Positions 45,437 to 53,663 of a stretch of 64,000 nucleotides of DNA are shown here, in pieces. The stretch is from assembly GCF_014696355.1 (NCBI RefSeq), contig NZ_JACJQA010000033.1:62001-126000 (forward strand). The letters are read 5' to 3'. Both the position numbers and the translations under genes were made by a program. The DNA is from Pseudanabaena sp. FACHB-1998. Its GTDB lineage: Bacteria; Cyanobacteriota; Cyanobacteriia; Pseudanabaenales; Pseudanabaenaceae. The first letter of the stretch is position 1. Each line of letters begins with the position of its first letter. Under the pieces are notes generated by a model, which searched no databases, had not been told where the DNA came from, and was given only the letters and a program-made list of their open reading frames with translations.

Positions 45437-46177
45437 ATGCTAGATTTTTGGACAAAAACCAGTGGTACTTGGATCAATGTTTTGGCGATCGCTTTTGGTA
45501 CAAGCTTGGGGCTAATTTTACGGGGGAGATTTTTGTCCCAAGTTTTACCCATTCTCAAACAAGCGATCGGGCTAATCACTGTCTTTGTTAGTATCAATAT
45601 GGCAAATAGCCTCTTAAGAGTCAAAGTCGGTGATTTAGATGGAGTGATCCTGTCCCTGCTGTCTTTGATTTTGGGTGGCGTAATTGGTGAGTTGAGTCAA
45701 CTCGAAAAGCGCCTAGAAGGGATCGGCGATTGGCTAAAGGCAAAATTTAAAGGGAGGGGGAAATTTACGGAAGGTTTTGTGGCGGCGAGCCTCCTTTTTT
45801 GCATTGGACCCATGGCAATTATTGGTAGCTTAAACAATGGATTACGCGGAGATGACAATCTGCTAGTTTTGAAATCTGCTCTGGATGGATTTATTTCGAT
45901 AGTATTTGCTAGTTCCTATGGGATTGGTGTGGGCTTTTCCGCCTTACCCGTAGCTCTTTATCAAGGCAGTCTGTCTCTATTAGCGGGAAATTTGGCTCAA
46001 AGTCTGCCCGACCCTGCTAATGCGCCATCAGTTTTAGTGATTACGGGGGTGGGGGGGCTAATGCTGTTGGGTTTAGGCTTGAATTTACTGGAATTAGCGA
46101 AAGTGCGAGTTGCCTCTTTTTTACCTGCATTAGCGATCGCCCCCTTAGTATATTGGCTAGCAGAAACCATTAAGTAA
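45437..46177 (+). CDS. DUF554 family membrane protein
   Basis: The 246-residue protein has six or seven hydrophobic segments and the DUF554 pattern: GTWINVLAIAFGTSLGLILRG at the start, GEL(S)QLEKRLEGIGDWLK near 80-95, then FVAASLLFCIGPMAIIGSLNNGLRGD and LLVLKSALDGFISIVFASSYGIGVGFSALPV. Family function is unknown (possible transporter). Alone in its transcription unit. A possible gene remnant overlaps its 3' end on the other strand. Confidence 0.9.
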   Translation: MLDFWTKTSGTWINVLAIAFGTSLGLILRGRFLSQVLPILKQAIGLITVFVSINMANSLLRVKVGDLDGVILSLLSLILGGVIGELSQLEKRLEGIGDWLKAKFKGRGKFTEGFVAASLLFCIGPMAIIGSLNNGLRGDDNLLVLKSALDGFISIVFASSYGIGVGFSALPVALYQGSLSLLAGNLAQSLPDPANAPSVLVITGVGGLMLLGLGLNLLELAKVRVASFLPALAIAPLVYWLAETIK

Positions 46178-46331
46178 GGAAAGCGATCGCCTTCTGCACT
46201 TGAGGTATACTTTTACTAAGCTCCTCTGTGGCGTGCGTGACTACCAATAATGTGTCTTGATCGATAATTGTTTCTAAGGAGTCTTCGCAGTCTTCGCCGC
46301 AGTAAACCAGACTTGATCTGGGAACTTTAAG
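46170..46331 (-). other. Short coding-like stretch, possible gene remnant
   Basis: An open minus-strand frame without ATG, GTG or TTG at a suitable place reads ...SLVYCGEDCEDSLETIIDQD and TLLVVTHATEELSKSIPQVQKAIAFLT before a stop at 46170-46172. LLVVTHA..EL resembles the late part of ABC-type ATPases, but the stretch is too short to assign. A second short frame just upstream (ending GGAEALRLT at 46327) suggests a broken gene or a translated repeat. Confidence 0.3.
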
Positions 46332-46409
46332 TTAGGCGAAGCGCTTCGGCTCCACCTGGTTTTACCGGGTCAAACAACTGAGGTAAGACGGCGTTGCGGA
46401 GGGGTGCCT

Positions 46410-46463
46410 CCCAGATTTAGAAAGAAATATTTTTTGCAAAAAATATTTCTTTCTAAATCTGGG
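46410..46463. repeat. 27-bp perfect palindrome with no loop
   Basis: CCCAGATTTAGAAAGAAATA... reads identically on both strands over 54 bases (46410-46463). It lies only 10 bp upstream of the tRNA promoter. Confidence 0.9.
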
Positions 46464-46472
46464 AAAAAATGC

Positions 46473-46500
46473 TTGCATTTAACTTAAATCATGTTATATT
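46473..46500 (+). promoter_or_regulatory. Promoter of the initiator tRNA gene
   Basis: TTGCAT (46473-46478) and TATATT (46495-46500) with 16-bp spacing. Transcription would start near 46507, about 10 bases before the mature tRNA end. Confidence 0.65.
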
Positions 46501-46516
46501 AGCTAAGCGATAGCAA

Positions 46517-46590
<74 letters not shown>

Positions 46591-46600
46591 TTTCTAAAAA

Positions 46601-46646
46601 GTAAAAAAAGGTTGACTTAGTAAATGCTAAATCAACCTTTTTTTAC
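46601..46646 (+). terminator. Terminator of the tRNA gene
   Basis: GTAAAAAAAGGTTGACTTAG (46601-46620) pairs with 46627-46646 with one mismatch and ends in a T7 tract. Confidence 0.85.
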
Positions 46647-46651
46647 ATGAA

Positions 46652-46700
46652 AAAGAGATTTTTGATGGCAAGGCTTCGCCTTGCCATCAAAAATCTCTTT
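46652..46700. repeat. 23-bp perfect palindrome, loop TTC
   Basis: AAAGAGATTTTTGATGGCAA... (46652-46674) and its exact complement 46678-46700, which overlaps the stop codon of the next minus-strand gene. Confidence 0.9.
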
Positions 46701-46971
46701 ATGCGTTAGTAATGCTACGGAATAGATAACCAACTACTACACCAATGATTAGCGCCCAAATTTGACCAGATTTAACAAAGCCATTCCAGCCCTTCATGAT
46801 ATCTCCCATAACATCCTGTTGAAATTGTTGGGCTAGCAAATCCATAGATAAGTGGGAGTGAAGATCAGTAATATTGAAAGCAGAGAAATGTGTATTTGCT
46901 AAATCAACGACAGAAGAACTAAGAACTGATAGGTCAGAGCTAATTACCAAGTTTTGAGCAATATCAAGCAT
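46699..46971 (-). CDS. Small single-helix membrane protein, unrecognised
   Basis: The 90-residue protein has a Ser/Leu/His-rich N-terminal half and one C-terminal membrane helix (GQIWALIIGVVVGYLFRSITNA). The segment MDLLAQQFQQDVMGDIMKGWNGFVKSGQIW is amphipathic and helical. It is tail-anchored in design. I do not recognise a family. It is 40 bp downstream of the SpoIIE-type phosphatase on the same strand and could be co-transcribed with it, making a regulator-adaptor pair conceivable. Confidence 0.6.
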   Translation of the reverse strand: MLDIAQNLVISSDLSVLSSSVVDLANTHFSAFNITDLHSHLSMDLLAQQFQQDVMGDIMKGWNGFVKSGQIWALIIGVVVGYLFRSITNA

Positions 46972-47010
46972 AGTATTTCAGGTTTTGTGGTTTAAAGAAG
47001 TGAGATTAAT

Positions 47011-48399
47011 TTAGGGTTCTGCAATCTTATCGTTAATGTACAAAACAACTAGGGTCATGTCATCTGTATGAGTATGCCCTTCTCCGATAAAGTTTTGCAC
47101 TTCTTGGAAAATGTAGTCAAGAATCATCTGGGGGCGAGTTACGTCGTCAGATAGAGGAAAGCAATGCTGACAAGCCCAATCTAGCGCTTTACGAAGATTT
47201 TCCTCATCAAAGCGATCGCCTTCAGGACTTGCCGCCTCAGTGAAGCCATCGGTGTAATAAATAACGACATCGCCATTATTTAATCTGGTACTGCGTTCTT
47301 CATATTTAGAGCCAGCCTCTAACCCAATTAAGGCTCCCATCGTATCTAGAGCATGAACTGAGCGCGTCTTAGCTCGCCAATGTAGCGCAGGGGTATGGGC
47401 GGCATTACTAAAAGAAAGCATTTGAGTGGCGGGATCATACTCAGAATAGAACATGGTCACGAAGCGATGGGATTTTTCCAGATCCTCATACATCACTTCG
47501 TTGAGATGTTCCAAAATTTTGCTAGGGGAATGATTATTTAAGACTTCGGCGCGTAACATTCCCCGTGTCATCGTCATGATCAAACCTGCGGGGACACCTT
47601 TGCCCATAACATCGCCAACTACCAAACTCCAGCGATCGCCCTTTTGCATCGGAATAAAGTCGTAATAGTCACCACCAACTCGACTGGCGGTTGAGCATTT
47701 AGCAGCAATTTCAATACCATGAATTTTTGGGCAATTACGAGGCAAAAGCTGTCTTTGGATTTCTGCGCCAATCTCCATTTCTCGTTCTTGGCGCTCTTTT
47801 TTGATTAATTCTGTGGTGAGTTCGTGATTTTCTAGCCCCACCGAAGTTTGATCGGCAACTAGGCGCATCAAAGTCCGCTTGTTATCTGTCCAGACATAAT
47901 CAGGCTTGCGACTAAATATATAAAGCCGACCCCGCACGGAATTTTTAACTAATACTGATGTCCCGAATAAATGTACGTCAGCCCCCAAATAACGACTAAC
48001 CATCTCATCAAGAGCCGTGGGACTACCTGTTAAGACTTGCTGAATGGCTCGTTCGATCGCCGTTCTAACTTGTTGGGCTTTCATCCCCCCTTGATTGCGC
48101 TCAGGACAATGCAATGACTCCAGACGCATTTGCCCACTAGCCTTGAATAAAATCAGCGCCCCCCCATCGGAGTCAGTAACACGGCTAGCAATCAGGGGAA
48201 TTAATTCTAAAAACTGGTTGAGGTTACTAAAGCTGCGGAGAGCGTAACCCAAAAAGCTAAGTAGCTCATGGATTTTATTTTGATCCTGACTCATGCGCCT
48301 GAGCAGGTCTTTGAGATCTTTCATCACCATCACAGACGCATTATCTATATCTGGCTGTGGTGGGAGCGATCTATTTCTAGGTGGCAATGATAGAGACAT
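47011..48399 (-). CDS. GAF-SpoIIE (PP2C-type) serine phosphatase
   Basis: The 462-residue protein has a GAF-like sensor domain (about residues 55-200) and a C-terminal SpoIIE/RsbU phosphatase domain (about 220-455). Metal-binding residues are seen in VGGDYYDF and VVGDVMGKGVPAGLIMTMTRGML, then NAAHTPALHW, DGFTEA and DDMTLVVLYI. The linker coiled coil (LIKKERQEREMEIGAEIQRQLLP) is the standard transmission helix. Family role: dephosphorylate a STAS antagonist to free a sigma factor or other partner. A STAS protein lies at 17455, unlinked. Confidence 0.9.
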   Translation of the reverse strand: MSLSLPPRNRSLPPQPDIDNASVMVMKDLKDLLRRMSQDQNKIHELLSFLGYALRSFSNLNQFLELIPLIASRVTDSDGGALILFKASGQMRLESLHCPERNQGGMKAQQVRTAIERAIQQVLTGSPTALDEMVSRYLGADVHLFGTSVLVKNSVRGRLYIFSRKPDYVWTDNKRTLMRLVADQTSVGLENHELTTELIKKERQEREMEIGAEIQRQLLPRNCPKIHGIEIAAKCSTASRVGGDYYDFIPMQKGDRWSLVVGDVMGKGVPAGLIMTMTRGMLRAEVLNNHSPSKILEHLNEVMYEDLEKSHRFVTMFYSEYDPATQMLSFSNAAHTPALHWRAKTRSVHALDTMGALIGLEAGSKYEERSTRLNNGDVVIYYTDGFTEAASPEGDRFDEENLRKALDWACQHCFPLSDDVTRPQMILDYIFQEVQNFIGEGHTHTDDMTLVVLYINDKIAEP

Positions 48400-48502
48400 A
48401 CCAATGCGGCAACGCTACGTGGGTTGTACGAAAGCGAATTTAGTCAAACAGTGTAGCCTTAGTTGGACAAAAAGTGCGACAAATTTTTTGATGATTTTTT
48501 TT

Positions 48503-48531
48503 ATTTGATAGGTGCAAAGCACCTATCAAAT
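48503..48531. repeat. 13-bp perfect hairpin, loop AAA
   Basis: ATTTGATAGGTGC/GCACCTATCAAAT lies just after ftsY (minus strand) and before the phosphatase start. Confidence 0.8.
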
Positions 48532-48533
48532 TA

Positions 48534-50132
48534 TTAGTTACTCAATAAAGCTTCCACAAATTCATAGCTAGAGAATGGGCGCAAATCTTCAATACCTTCA
48601 CCAGCACCGATAAACCGAATCGGTAAGCCGAGTTGCTGCACTACTGCGATCGCTACACCACCCTTTGCCGTGCCATCAAGCTTGGTGAGAATTACACCAG
48701 TAATGCCTGCGGATTGAGCAAAGACTTCGGCTTGCTTCAGTCCATTTTGACCGAGGGTAGAATCTAGAACTAGCAAAGATTCGATTTTGGCATCGGCGGA
48801 TTTTTTATCGACAATGCGGCGAATTTTGCTGAGTTCTTCCATCAGATTTTTCTTGTTTTGCAAGCGTCCTGCGGTATCGACGAGTAATAGCTCCGTGCCT
48901 CTAGCTTGAGCCGCCGAGATTGCGTCAAACACCACAGCCGCAGGATCAGCATTTTGGGCAGGATTGCAGATTACCTCTACATTTGAGCGCTGTCCCCAAC
49001 TCTTAACTTGCTCCACGGCTGCTGCACGGAAAGTGTCGGCGGCGGCAATCAGGGTTTTGTAGCCAGATTTAACGCTAAGGTGAGAGAGTTTACCGATAGT
49101 TGTCGTTTTACCCGCACCATTAACTCCCGTAATCAACCAGATATTTAATTGATTTTTTTCTGGAATGAGCATGGGAATTGGCTCACCACCTTTTTGAGTG
49201 GTGACATCTAGCATCTCGCGCAAAATTTGTTTGAGATAGGCGATCGCCTCTTCAGGTGGCAATACTTCCTTACGCAATTTATCTTGCAGCTTCGCAATAA
49301 TTTGATCGGTTGCCTTTACGCCCACATCCGCTTGCAACAGCAAAGCTTCAATATCATCAACAGAATCAGCGCTAAGGGGACCCTGTCCAACGATCGCTTT
49401 TAATTGATTAACTAGGGATAAACGAGTTTTATCTAAACCTTGGCGAAGACGATTGAGCCAAGTAATTTCCTCGACAGAGATCTCCTCGGGACGACGACCT
49501 TGGGAGGCGAGAACTTCGGCTGACCAGATGAAATCATCGTCAAATTTAATTGTGGCTTTGCGGCGCGACTGAACGTTAGGCTTAACTTCTGGCTCAGGCT
49601 CAATAATTGCGGTGGCTTCGAGGGCTGCAATACGGGCTTGGCGATCGCTTTCGGACTGCATCCAAAAAGGTACTGCCCCAGTTTCTGTTACTTCAGTTTC
49701 TACGGAATCAATTATTTCTGGAGCGGTTTCCGTAGTCTTGGGTTCAAAAATTTCAACTTCAGCTACTGGTTCAATGATTTCTGAAGTAATTGCAGGAGTG
49801 ACTTCCGTTGTAGGATCAGTAATTTGTGGCTCAGGATCTACGGATTCTGGGCTTGCAGAGTCACGAATTTCAGGCTCCGATTCTGTTAGAGCAGGCTCAG
49901 TTGACTCTACAACAGATTCAATAATTTCAGGTTCATCAGTCTGTTGCTGGACATTGGCATAGGCAGCCTTTGCCCAATTTAATAAATCTTGAGAGGCGGG
50001 TGTGGCGACTGGGCTAGATTCTACGGGTGTAGATTCAGGTAATTTTTCTTCAGTTTGTGCTGGCTCTACAGGTTGATTGGTTGCATCTTTATCATCATCA
50101 TCAAACTTTCGCCGAAACCAGTTAAACACCAT
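48534..50132 (-). CDS. ftsY: Signal recognition particle receptor FtsY
   Basis: The 532-residue GTPase receives SRP-ribosome complexes at the membrane. The C-terminal NG domain (about 225-530) has G1 GVNGAGKTTTIGKL, DTFRAAAVEQVKSW, DTAGRLQNKKNLMEEL and TKLDGTAKGG. The N-terminal 200 residues are acidic low complexity (Glu/Thr/Pro/Val; TEPALTESEPEIRDS-like units), a long A-domain. ATG 50132 (MVFNWFRRKF) is preferred because the amphipathic membrane-targeting start is standard; an upstream GTG or ATG at 50150 is possible. Confidence 0.95.
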   Translation of the reverse strand: MVFNWFRRKFDDDDKDATNQPVEPAQTEEKLPESTPVESSPVATPASQDLLNWAKAAYANVQQQTDEPEIIESVVESTEPALTESEPEIRDSASPESVDPEPQITDPTTEVTPAITSEIIEPVAEVEIFEPKTTETAPEIIDSVETEVTETGAVPFWMQSESDRQARIAALEATAIIEPEPEVKPNVQSRRKATIKFDDDFIWSAEVLASQGRRPEEISVEEITWLNRLRQGLDKTRLSLVNQLKAIVGQGPLSADSVDDIEALLLQADVGVKATDQIIAKLQDKLRKEVLPPEEAIAYLKQILREMLDVTTQKGGEPIPMLIPEKNQLNIWLITGVNGAGKTTTIGKLSHLSVKSGYKTLIAAADTFRAAAVEQVKSWGQRSNVEVICNPAQNADPAAVVFDAISAAQARGTELLLVDTAGRLQNKKNLMEELSKIRRIVDKKSADAKIESLLVLDSTLGQNGLKQAEVFAQSAGITGVILTKLDGTAKGGVAIAVVQQLGLPIRFIGAGEGIEDLRPFSSYEFVEALLSN

Positions 50133-50171
50133 ACTAATACCCTCGCGCAATGCCTCAATCTACATCAGCTT

Positions 50172-50210
50172 CAATAGTTATTATCAAGATGATCTTGATG
50201 ATAACTATTG
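50172..50210. repeat. Inverted repeat, about 18-bp arms with one mismatch
   Basis: CAATAGTTATTATCAAGAT and ATCTTGATGATAACTATTG surround the ftsY upstream region; the centre GATGATC has no loop of note. Confidence 0.7.
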
Positions 50211-50289
50211 AGTTACCGTCAGTTTACTAGGATAGTTTAAGTCGGATAGGGGATTAGCATTAAGTATAATTTTGGCGGTTTTCCGATCA

Positions 50290-50346
50290 AAACCTAATAG
50301 CAGAAAACCAAATGGCTACGCCATTTGGTTTTCTGCTATTAGGTTT
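50290..50346. repeat. 27-bp perfect palindrome, loop TAC
   Basis: AAACCTAATAGCAGAAAACC... (50290-50316) with exact complement 50320-50346. Confidence 0.92.
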
Positions 50347-50386
50347 GAATAACTATAAATATGGTCACTTGTATTAAGACAAATCG

Positions 50387-50437
50387 AAACCAGAAGACGA
50401 GTGGCGGCGCTTCGCGCCGCCACTCGTCTTCTGGTTT
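50387..50437. repeat. 24-bp perfect palindrome, loop TTC
   Basis: AAACCAGAAGACGAGTGGCG..., 50387-50410 with exact complement 50414-50437. The core GTGGCGGCGC-TTC is shared with 13791 and 23106, while outer arms differ. Confidence 0.92.
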
Positions 50438-50473
50438 GTTGTCCTAACAAGAATGGCAACAGCTATAGGGCTA

Positions 50474-50514
50474 AAAACAAGAGAGGGTTCGCTTAGCGAA
50501 CCCTCTCTTGTTTT
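50474..50514. terminator. 19-bp perfect palindrome, loop TTA
   Basis: AAAACAAGAGAGGGTTCGC/GCGAACCCTCTCTTGTTTT. Located just after the 50524 gene end on the minus strand. The GGTTCGC core recurs at 55255. Confidence 0.88.
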
Positions 50515-50523
50515 GGAGAAAAC

Positions 50524-50874
50524 TTATTTCTTTTTGATGTCCTTTGCCATATTTAAGAAGATGTCCATGCTGGAATCCACGCGGGTATTCTTCTTAGGCT
50601 CAAAAGTTGGTTGAGGGGCGGGGGGATTAGAAGTGCTGTTGGAAACCTCGATTTCCTTACCTTCGATTTTTTCCGTAGCAGAGATAATTTCCACAATTTC
50701 TGCGCCCTCTACACCATTTACAGTAGGGAAAGTCTTTCTGACAGCTTTGGGTGTACGCATGTAGTCAATATTGCCAAAGGTTTTAGCCGAATCTTGATCG
50801 AGGAAATATGAAGATTCTTTTTTATCAGAGTCCTTACTATTATCTTTTTTGCCAAATAAGCCGAAAAGTGCCAT
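50524..50874 (-). CDS. Cyanobacterial conserved small protein, function unknown
   Basis: The 116-residue hydrophilic protein starts MALFGLFGKKD, has the conserved-looking block SSYFLDQDSAKTFGNIDYMRTPKAVRKTFPTV (residues 22-53), a Pro/Ser-rich spacer, and ends with a helical DSSMDIFLNMAKDIKKK. The basic-hydrophobic N-terminus could associate with a membrane. The DYMRTPKxVRxTFP motif looks conserved across cyanobacteria in my memory, but I know no function. Single gene. Confidence 0.7.
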   Translation of the reverse strand: MALFGLFGKKDNSKDSDKKESSYFLDQDSAKTFGNIDYMRTPKAVRKTFPTVNGVEGAEIVEIISATEKIEGKEIEVSNSTSNPPAPQPTFEPKKNTRVDSSMDIFLNMAKDIKKK

Positions 50875-51030
50875 TTATCTATACCTTTGTCTTAAATTTG
50901 AAGGAAATTAGTCTTTGTATTGCAATGTGTAACATTTTAGCAATATAAGTCTACAAAAATAAATAGATAAATCATGCGAGATATAACTTCAGATAGTTGC
51001 TATACCAAATATTCGCTGGGTTTGGTTTTT

Positions 51031-51064
51031 AATTCACAAAAGTGTAGTCACACTTTTGTGAATT
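51031..51064. repeat. 15-bp perfect palindrome, AGTGTAGTCACACTT type
   Basis: AATTCACAAAAGTGT-AGTC-ACACTTTTGTGAATT, then TGG. Best copy of the family also seen at 38121. Confidence 0.85.
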
Positions 51065-51065
51065 G

Positions 51066-51158
51066 GAATAAGTAAGTGTGCGTGGCTTCGCACACCTACT
51101 TATTCACAGGTAAGAAATTGAGCTTTACATTTTGCTGACGGCAAAATGTAAAGCTCAA
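51066..51158. repeat. Two further hairpins before the nadB end
   Basis: 51066-51105 (GAATAAGTAAGTGTGCG, one mismatch) and 51118-51158 (TTGAGCTTTACATTTTGC, perfect 18 bp). Confidence 0.85.
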
Positions 51159-51162
51159 TGGT

Positions 51163-52824
51163 CTACTGAGCAGAGATATTCTGACCTTGAAAAACCGTAT
51201 GGACTTGCCAAGATATTTCGGTATTAGGAAAGTCGAGACGGAAATGCGCTCCTCGACTTTCCGTACGGAATAGCGCCGATCGCACTAATAAATAAGCAAA
51301 GTCGATGAGGTTTCGGGTTTCAATCCAAAGCCTTGTTTTGCTCCGAAGCTTGATAATTTCTTGCTGTAAGTTTTGGATTTGAGCGATCGCTGCTTCTAGC
51401 GCCTCCGCATTACGACAAATTCCCGCCGATCGCCATGTTAGTTCTCGCAATTCTTGACGGATCGTAGCGACACGATTTTGAATATCGGGACTTGAGTTTG
51501 CTTCTAGAAAGTCGAAATTATAAATATTAGGGTCAAAGCAAGGAGATTCAGGAAGATTGATTAAATCCTGAGCTACTTTTTCGGCAAGTCTTACACCAAA
51601 CACAAAACATTCTAAAAGCGAATTGCTGGCTAGACGGTTCGCGCCATGCACTCCTGTACTAGAGCTTTCACCGACAGCATAAAGCCCTGCGATCGAGCTA
51701 GCGCCCCATGTGTCGGTAATAATCCCGCCCATACAGTAATGCGCCGCAGGGGTGACGGGAATCGGTTGAGAGAACAGATCAATATGCCATTTTTGACAAA
51801 TTTTGATGATATTCGGGAAACGGTAGGCGATGTGATCGCGATCTATTGGTGACAAGTCGAGAAATACTGTGGGTTCACCTGTTTTTTGTAAATGTTGAAA
51901 TACGGCACGGCTGACCACGTCACGGGGAGCGAGTTCGCCCTGTGGATGATATTCAAAGGCAAAGCGATCGCCATGGTGGTCAATTAGATGTGCGCCCTCG
52001 CCGCGCACTGCTTCGCTAATTAAAAATCTGGGTGCGCCTTCGATCGCCAAAGCGGTCGGATGAAACTGCACAAATTCGAGATCGCGTACCTTGGCTCCCG
52101 CCCGCCATGCGATCGCCACACCATCCCCCGTACTGGCGGGTGGATTAGTAGTTTGGGAAAAAACTTGAGAGCCACCACCTGTCGCCAAAACAGTTACTGG
52201 GGCAAGTAAAGCAAAAACTTCGTGGGTTGTCTCCAGAGATGTCTCAGTAAACTTGAGACAGGATATGCCCACACAGCGATCGACTTGTTCGTCATTTGGC
52301 TCTAACAATAAATCTAAAACTAAAACCCCTTCCAAAACTTGAATATTCGGGCGATCCATCACTCGCCGCGCAAGGGTACTGACTAACTCCCGCCCCGTTG
52401 CATCCGCCGCATGGAGAACGCGCCGCCGTGAATGGGCTGCTTCTAAAGTCAGCGCAAGGGATTTGTCCTCTAAGCGATCAAAATCCACCCCAAATTCTAA
52501 GAGCCGATGGATTTGGGGCTTTGCCTTGCTGACTAGCACCTCCACCGCTTCGGTATCACAAAGCCCTGCACCAGCCTTCAAAGTATCATCTATGTGTAAG
52601 GCGATCGAATCATTGCGATCGATCACCGCCGCAATCCCACCCTGCGCCCAATCACTTGCGGAAATGGTCAAATTATCTTTGGTGATTAGGGCAATTTTCC
52701 ATTCACGTTGTTGATTTCCCCTACCCGCACTATGTTCAGATAAGTTATCAGACAAAGAAAGAGCCGTGTATAAACCTGCGGCTCCTCCTCCAATTACAAT
52801 TGCATCAAATTTTTGAAAATCCAC
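51163..52824 (-). CDS. nadB: L-aspartate oxidase
   Basis: The 553-residue FAD enzyme oxidises aspartate to iminoaspartate in de novo NAD synthesis. The Rossmann motif AIVIGGGAAGLYTALSL lies at residues 9-25, followed by SDWAQGGIAAV, the active-site region HSRRRVLHAADATGREL, VRGEGAHLIDHHGDRF and TPAAHYCMGGI, and the C-terminal helical domain with ESRGAHFRLDFP. All fit NadB rather than succinate dehydrogenase. A separate NadA gene is not in the window. Confidence 0.95.
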   Translation of the reverse strand: MDFQKFDAIVIGGGAAGLYTALSLSDNLSEHSAGRGNQQREWKIALITKDNLTISASDWAQGGIAAVIDRNDSIALHIDDTLKAGAGLCDTEAVEVLVSKAKPQIHRLLEFGVDFDRLEDKSLALTLEAAHSRRRVLHAADATGRELVSTLARRVMDRPNIQVLEGVLVLDLLLEPNDEQVDRCVGISCLKFTETSLETTHEVFALLAPVTVLATGGGSQVFSQTTNPPASTGDGVAIAWRAGAKVRDLEFVQFHPTALAIEGAPRFLISEAVRGEGAHLIDHHGDRFAFEYHPQGELAPRDVVSRAVFQHLQKTGEPTVFLDLSPIDRDHIAYRFPNIIKICQKWHIDLFSQPIPVTPAAHYCMGGIITDTWGASSIAGLYAVGESSSTGVHGANRLASNSLLECFVFGVRLAEKVAQDLINLPESPCFDPNIYNFDFLEANSSPDIQNRVATIRQELRELTWRSAGICRNAEALEAAIAQIQNLQQEIIKLRSKTRLWIETRNLIDFAYLLVRSALFRTESRGAHFRLDFPNTEISWQVHTVFQGQNISAQ

Positions 52825-52899
52825 GCTTCATCGCCCTTCTGAAAATGCATGGTAAAGACAGTTGGCTTAAAAACCTTGCTTACCATGTATAGCAAACCC

Positions 52900-52942
52900 A
52901 ATTTGAGAAAGTGCGCCCCAAAGGGGCGCACTTTCTCAAATT
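52900..52942. terminator. 20-bp perfect palindrome, loop AAA
   Basis: AATTTGAGAAAGTGCGCCCC/GGGGCGCACTTTCTCAAATT. Located after psbU (minus strand) and upstream of nadB. Confidence 0.9.
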
Positions 52943-52953
52943 ATTTAGGATAA

Positions 52954-53337
52954 CTATAGTCTGTAGTTAGCGTTATTAATCCGCTCACGTCCCAAGGACT
53001 CGTCAGGCTTTTTGAGGGAAAACATGTCAGCATTTGCCTTGAGCAATTCTTTTTGGGCTTCTGTCAATCCTGCGATGTTTAAAACTTCGTCAAAGGATTT
53101 ATAGGGTGCATTTTCGATAATAATGCGACCTAAGGTTGGGTAAACTCCACGTACTTGCCGAAAAGCGTTGATATTAGCGTTATTTAAATCAATCTTGCTG
53201 TTATCTTGCGTATAAAAATTGGTGGGGGCTAAGTCTTCGGCAAATGCAGCGTTACTGCCAAAAGAACCTAAAAAGCCAGTTGTCCAAATTGACGCGATCG
53301 CCACTAATAAAACAGAAAAGCGTATAAGTGCTTTCAT
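52954..53337 (-). CDS. psbU: Photosystem II extrinsic protein PsbU
   Basis: The 127-residue precursor has a lumenal signal peptide (RFSVLLVAIASIWTTGFLGSFGSNAAFA) followed by the mature 12-kDa protein: KIDLNNANINAFRQVRGVYPTLGRIIIENAPYKSFDEVLNIAGLTEAQKELL, a helix-hairpin-helix pair. PsbU stabilises the oxygen-evolving cluster with PsbO and PsbV. Length and motifs are standard. Single gene; promoter not resolved. Confidence 0.96.
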   Translation of the reverse strand: MKALIRFSVLLVAIASIWTTGFLGSFGSNAAFAEDLAPTNFYTQDNSKIDLNNANINAFRQVRGVYPTLGRIIIENAPYKSFDEVLNIAGLTEAQKELLKANADMFSLKKPDESLGRERINNANYRL

Positions 53338-53663
53338 GCCTAAAATCTCTCAATTAAAAAAATAATTTATTCACTTTCGAGATTAGCAGAAAATTGGAAA
53401 CCCCTAGCCACACGTTCTACAAATCGATAATATGTAAACAATTATCTCTATTTGTTAACTTCTCTTTACAAATCTTCAAAGAGATTCAAAGCGGCTCAAA
53501 TTAGCTGAATACCCGACTCTCTAATGATCCCAGTCATAAGTGGGAGATTTTTAGCGATCGCCTAGGTTTAATTAACTATTAATAACTGCAAACTCTCTAA
53601 GAGACGGTAGGTACAATGACTGTCTAGAAAATGGGTGGGTAATTACAACGGTTACTTTTGAAT
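53338..53663. other. Divergent intergenic region psbU-ndhD
   Basis: No gene or large palindrome; one of the few palindrome-free gaps. TACAAT at 53612-53617 is a possible -10 element for ndhD, without a good -35. A small TCCCA/TGGGA stem lies near 53527. Confidence 0.5.

Larger units (their letters stand above)
50133..50523. other. Intergenic region filled by four palindromes
   Basis: No gene. It contains inverted repeats at 50172-50210, 50290-50346, 50387-50437 and 50474-50514, which together make up about half of the interval. Confidence 0.7.

Noticed and set aside
46170-46331. ABC-transporter ATPase remnant near DUF554
   Set aside because: Only a VVTHA-like string supports it; no Walker A, signature or start codon is present, so no family is assigned.
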